A stretch of 64,000 nt of DNA from Facklamia sp050409585. Lineage in GTDB: Bacteria > Bacillota > Bacilli > Lactobacillales > Aerococcaceae. Location of the stretch: assembly GCF_050409585.1 (NCBI RefSeq), contig NZ_JBNUPE010000011.1:5355-69354 (forward strand), read 5' to 3'. A model generated the notes under the pieces. It made no database searches. It saw nothing but the letters and a program-made list of their open reading frames with translations, and was not told the DNA's origin. Position numbers and translations under genes: made by a program. Shown here piece by piece: positions 60,958 through 64,000 of the stretch; within the stretch, counting starts at the first letter, position 1; the number at the start of each line of letters is the position of its first letter.

Positions 60958-61518
60958 TCATCGCCCCTTTCTATATTTGTAGGTTTTTTCTTTTATAAAC
61001 TCTTTACTTTTTTCCTTATAGAATTCTTCTCTATCACGTTGAAGTTGAAAACTATTTCCATAAGATTCTCTGATAATATTTCTAGAAATTTCCTCATTTT
61101 CAATATCTTGATCAGTTTTTTCGAGGCCATCAAGTTTCCCACTTAAATAAACTGTATAAAGTCCTAACATAACTACTATACTTTTTAAAATTACATCTAT
61201 TAATATTATATTAGGTTCTAAAAATTTAAGTTTATGTGAATAACTCACGTATATAAATATGATAGCTATTAAAATAAAATCAGCTTTAATTGTTAAAATC
61301 CTCTTGTTTTCTATACTTAATATTTCTTGGAATTTCTCATTTTCTTTATCTGGATTTTTGTTAATATTTTTAACTTCTTTAAGAATCTCTCTATCAGATA
61401 GAGTAACAATGTTGTTCAAAATATACATTATTATTGTAGCTGAAAAAGAGACTCTTTCGACAGATAAATACATTGATATGCAGAAAATTATTAATGAACT
61501 CACGCTTAATAGTTGCAT
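60958..61518 (-). CDS. Unknown membrane protein, first gene of a pair, possibly frame-broken at its start
   Basis: 186 residues: a hydrophobic N-terminus (1-35), a charged middle section (SDREILKEVKNINKNPDKENEKFQ), two further membrane segments (~78-95 and ~103-125) and a charged coiled-coil-like C-terminus. No known family is recognised. Its ATG has no ribosome site. A well-placed TAGGAG (61544-61549) serves another ATG at 61536-61538, whose frame (MPNKSF...) ends after ten codons unless one base is added in the T6 run (61519-61524). The true protein may begin MPNKSFFMQLLS. Confidence 0.55.
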   Translation of the reverse strand: MQLLSVSSLIIFCISMYLSVERVSFSATIIMYILNNIVTLSDREILKEVKNINKNPDKENEKFQEILSIENKRILTIKADFILIAIIFIYVSYSHKLKFLEPNIILIDVILKSIVVMLGLYTVYLSGKLDGLEKTDQDIENEEISRNIIRESYGNSFQLQRDREEFYKEKSKEFIKEKTYKYRKGR

Positions 61519-61647
61519 AAAAAAGACTTGTTCGGCATTTTCTCTCCTACAAAAGGTTTATTAACTACATCATAAAACAACCAATTTATAAATACAATAG
61601 ATTCGATGAAGAATTTCCGTCAACGCTCTAGAGTTGTCAAACATATA

Positions 61648-61962
61648 TTACACAAGCTGATTGATTACTAAAACAAAACCTACTATTGCAACTATTGTTA
61701 GAGCAATCGGAGCTATAGTAGCTAACGAGGCTTTGATAAAGCCAAAAATCGATAGTTGAGCCGCAGTTGCTACGGCTAATAACACCATAAACACCGGGGC
61801 TATGACCCCTAAGGCGGTCACCACCAATCCTATGACAATGGCAAACTCCTTTGCGGGCTTAGGAAGCTTAGAAAACTATTCTCTAATTGATTGTAAGATA
61901 TCAGCTACAACTTGCAATATCAGAGCTAGTACTTTGCCTATTTCATCTCCAAAGTCACTCAT
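61648..61962 (-). pseudogene. Phage tail tape-measure protein fragment with in-frame TAG
   Basis: One open frame of 104 codons is interrupted only by TAG at 61876-61878. It reads MSDFGDEIGKVLALILQVV..., then FSKLPKPAKEFAIVIGLVVTALG and hydrophobic Ala/Leu/Ile-rich segments. This resembles the membrane-like hydrophobic region of Siphoviridae-type tape-measure proteins (SPxxxxxxxxVGLVAALGP pattern). It is far shorter than any intact tape-measure gene and no other tail gene is nearby, so it is debris of a lost prophage. Further left (61559-61647) and right (61963-62110) I see no gene; a few in-frame residues (STYEDTLDSISELNKAQ) may belong to the same remnant. Confidence 0.6.
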
Positions 61963-62107
61963 TAATAATTATAGTTTGTTTTGAGCTTTATTTAATTCAC
62001 TTATTGAATCAAGTGTATCTTCATAAGTAGATTTAAGTTCCCTGCTGCCTCATGCTGGCCTCTCGATAGGTTTCTCGCTAATCTTCAAGCTGCTTAGAAA
62101 ACAATAA

Positions 62108-62153
62108 AATAAGAGAGACAAGCACATAAAACATGTACTCATCTCTCTGGTCC
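62108..62153 (-). terminator. Terminator after the His-rich membrane protein gene
   Basis: On the minus strand AGAGAGATGAGTACATG pairs imperfectly with TATGTGCTTGTCTCTCT around TTT, followed by TATTTTATT. Confidence 0.8.
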
Positions 62154-62218
62154 AACTTCTTGGGTCACTATAATCAGTAGACTCTTTATTAGTTTAATAT
62201 TGTAAATTACAGGCTAAA

Positions 62219-63358
62219 TTATTTAATAACAACTTGATCTTGCTCTAATTCTTTTTCTGCACCCATCTTACCAGCGTAGGCAGAAATTACTAATCCCAAA
62301 ACAGATCCAATGAAAGCATAGATAGAATATTTAGAAGCTTCATTCATAACATCATTTGTTGTTTCGACACCTTCGTCAATTGCTTGTTTTGTTCCACTTT
62401 CTAAGCGATTCATTTCAGTTTCAGCGCTAGCAAGTAAATATTTCGCTTGAGCTTGAGCTTCTTCATATGATTTCATAATGTGAGCTGTAGCTTCTTCTGC
62501 TTCTTCATCATTTAAATCAGTATTATCAGCAATAGCATTCGATAAAGCATCTTCATCTAAACCTTCGTCAATTGTAGCCATACGATCTTCAATGTTTGTA
62601 TAAACATCTTTCATCGCTTGCTCAACAGGTTTTCCATCAACCACAACGCTTTTAGCTGCATTTTGAATATCAGTTACCGTTTCATCTAACTGATTTTGTA
62701 AATAACCTGGTTGCAACTGTTCAATTTCAGTGTCTTCTAGTAAATCTTGTACTTCTTGGTCTAAATTCGATGTATCAAGTTGTAAGTTATCTGCTACAGC
62801 GTTAAATACTTCTTCAGATAAATTACCTGCAGCTTTTGAAACATTTCCTATTGCATCTCCAGCAGCACTAGTTGTCGCACCAAACATAGCACCAATTGTA
62901 TTGAAAGTTCCTGTCACTGCTGATGAAGCCAATACTACTGCTACAATTAGGCCTGTAGCCCATGTCAGGAAACCATGAACCATACCAGCTCGGTGTGCAG
63001 TGTATCCTGCGATAAATCCTCCGCCGGCTAAACTTAAAATTAATGACACAATCGTCCAAATGATTAAGCCCATTCCAACTCCATCTAATGGATTAACAGC
63101 GGTTAAGTCAGTAGCTCCAAGTCCGATAGCTGCCCCAATTAAAGAGAACAACATGCTTAAAGCGACGAAAGTCACTAATCCAGCGAAAACAGCACGCCAC
63201 GATAAGTTTTCTCCTATCCGATGATGATGTCCTATATGGTGATCATGATGTGAGGTATAAGTGTGGTTGCCAGTATCTTTAGTAGGATCCTTTACAACGA
63301 CCTTACCCTGACCTCCAACAGTAGGCTCAACATTGTGCTTATCTCGTTCATTATTCAT
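62219..63358 (-). CDS. Membrane protein with His-rich N-terminus and long soluble helical insert
   Basis: 379 residues. The N-terminal ~50 are polar and contain nine histidines within HTYTSHHDHHIGHHHR (residues ~32-47). Four membrane segments follow (about 55-80, 90-120, 125-145 and 150-165), rich in Gly/Ala with SWRAVFAGLVTFVALSML, a pattern seen in poorly characterised bacterial membrane proteins. About 170 residues of acidic helices precede a final membrane segment (~345-365). I do not know a function. The His cluster could bind metal. It ends in its own terminator and has a ~300-base upstream region with no gene. Confidence 0.7.
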   Translation of the reverse strand: MNNERDKHNVEPTVGGQGKVVVKDPTKDTGNHTYTSHHDHHIGHHHRIGENLSWRAVFAGLVTFVALSMLFSLIGAAIGLGATDLTAVNPLDGVGMGLIIWTIVSLILSLAGGGFIAGYTAHRAGMVHGFLTWATGLIVAVVLASSAVTGTFNTIGAMFGATTSAAGDAIGNVSKAAGNLSEEVFNAVADNLQLDTSNLDQEVQDLLEDTEIEQLQPGYLQNQLDETVTDIQNAAKSVVVDGKPVEQAMKDVYTNIEDRMATIDEGLDEDALSNAIADNTDLNDEEAEEATAHIMKSYEEAQAQAKYLLASAETEMNRLESGTKQAIDEGVETTNDVMNEASKYSIYAFIGSVLGLVISAYAGKMGAEKELEQDQVVIK

Positions 63359-63534
63359 ATAAATCCCTCTTTCTTAAAGTTTTAACACTCAAGGTGCTTT
63401 AAGGTACAATTTATCTTTATAGTGGTGATAAATACTATAAAATAATTGCTTTAGACAAATCGTTCTTTTAGAACTTTCCTTATCCTTAGCATACTAACTT
63501 ATTTGTAAAAATTCAAATATAACGCTTCTAAAGA

Positions 63535-63880
63535 CCAATTTAATCATAGCAATAGCGTCAGTCAATGGCTTGATGACCCAATCTAAGGTTGGATGATCGC
63601 TAAGATTCCAAGCGATCATTTCAGAGTTAAATAAATCCATAATAGGACTTAAATAAGCAGAATTTTTCCCTAATTTAACTTTCAGTTGCCATTCATTTTA
63701 CACTAAAGCGACGATTGAGGTGGTTGGGAGCAATTGTTCCCACAGTGCCTTCGTAAGAGCTATAGCGACGTGACTCCGCCAGAATTTTGTACGTTTCAAG
63801 CCGAGCTTACCCCTGATTCGTAAAACTTTTCTTAGGGCTAATTTTTTGATGGCATGTTTTGTATAATTAAGCTTTAATTC
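63535..63880 (-). pseudogene. Decayed IS3-family transposase (orfB) fragment
   Basis: On the minus strand three pieces line up in order with IS3/IS150 orfB. KVLRIRGKLGLKRTKFWRSH comes first; then, in another frame, RYSSYEGTVGTIAPNHLNRRF; then, back in the first frame after a stop, NEWQLKVKLGKNSAY and LSPIMDLFNSEMIAWNLS. The TDVTEF segment with the first catalytic Asp is missing between NEW and KLG. The ends are ragged and I saw no terminal repeats. It is a non-functional remnant. The flanks, 63359-63534 and 63881-63958, show nothing recognisable. Confidence 0.8.
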
Positions 63881-63960
63881 ATCGATAACCAAGAGTATAT
63901 GTGTCAAGAAGAGAAGAAAAGAAAAGGAGACCAAGCAACCATTAGGGTTCTATAATTTAT

Positions 63961-63996
63961 AGGGTTGATGGCCGAAGGCCTCAACTCTATTTTTTA
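63961..63996 (+). terminator. Terminator-like hairpin at the right edge
   Basis: GTTGATGGCC pairs with GGCCTCAAC (one bulged T) around GAA, followed by TCTATTTTTT. Which gene it serves cannot be seen within the window. Confidence 0.5.
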
Positions 63997-64000
63997 CTTT

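Noticed and set aside
63698..63934. 78-codon minus-strand frame as an independent gene
   Set aside because: Its middle matches the KVLRI/KLGLK block of IS3 transposases and it ends at a stop inside the transposase homology. It is part of the IS3 fossil.

Overview
The window is a low-GC Firmicutes chromosome, and the gene content points to Lactobacillales. Mevalonate-pathway mvaS and mvaA lie side by side. A MurT/GatD lipid II amidation pair, T-box leaders on valS and ileS, a DivIVA/EzrA division apparatus and a Bacillus-like dcw cluster are all present. Neither genus nor species can be read from the sequence. An Aerococcaceae- or Carnobacteriaceae-like organism is my guess only.

Layout. About 1-13.2 kb is minus-strand housekeeping: radC (cut by the edge), folC and T-box-controlled valS; then a sirtuin, ridA, the thiI/cysteine desulfurase pair, ezrA, rpsD with a structured leader, and mtnN / tail-anchored MacP-like protein / Nudix ADP-ribose pyrophosphatase. 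A plus-strand xpaC-telA pair follows (13.4-15.8 kb). From 16 to 33.8 kb runs a minus-strand block: T-box ileS, divIVA, ylmH, yggT, then ftsZ-ftsA-divIB-murG-murD-mraY-murE-pbp-ftsL-rsmH-mraZ. It is headed by a clear MraZ box of three GTGG repeats at exactly 10-bp spacing. sepF and ylmE are missing from the place where they normally sit. Next come the rod-shape/precursor genes (ywzB-like, murA, mbl, epuA, a membrane protein), mvaS, mvaA, and the tdk-prfA-prmC-sua5-glyA-upp series.

From 45.7 kb the content is more mixed: murT-gatD, an iron-exporter-like fetAB pair with a Fur/PerR-like box, nagA, a broken HAD phosphatase, and a very acidic secreted protein built with 33-bp repeats. Then come the threonine-to-glycine pair tdh-kbl under a promoter overlapping a cre site, glpK, an HTH-kinase/glycosidase pair for pseudouridine (psuK-psuG), and a BMP-type nucleoside-binding protein that has a signal peptide but no lipobox cysteine.

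After a tRNA-Ala(GGC) at 60.3 kb the window turns accessory. It holds an unknown two-gene membrane-protein pair with a probable frame break in a T6 tract, a fragment of a phage tail tape-measure gene with an in-frame amber stop, a large membrane protein with a His-rich N-terminus, and a decayed IS3-family transposase. The least explained parts are the membrane pair (60.5-61.5 kb), the acidic secreted proteins and the candidate operators. I saw no CRISPR array, complete prophage or complete insertion sequence.
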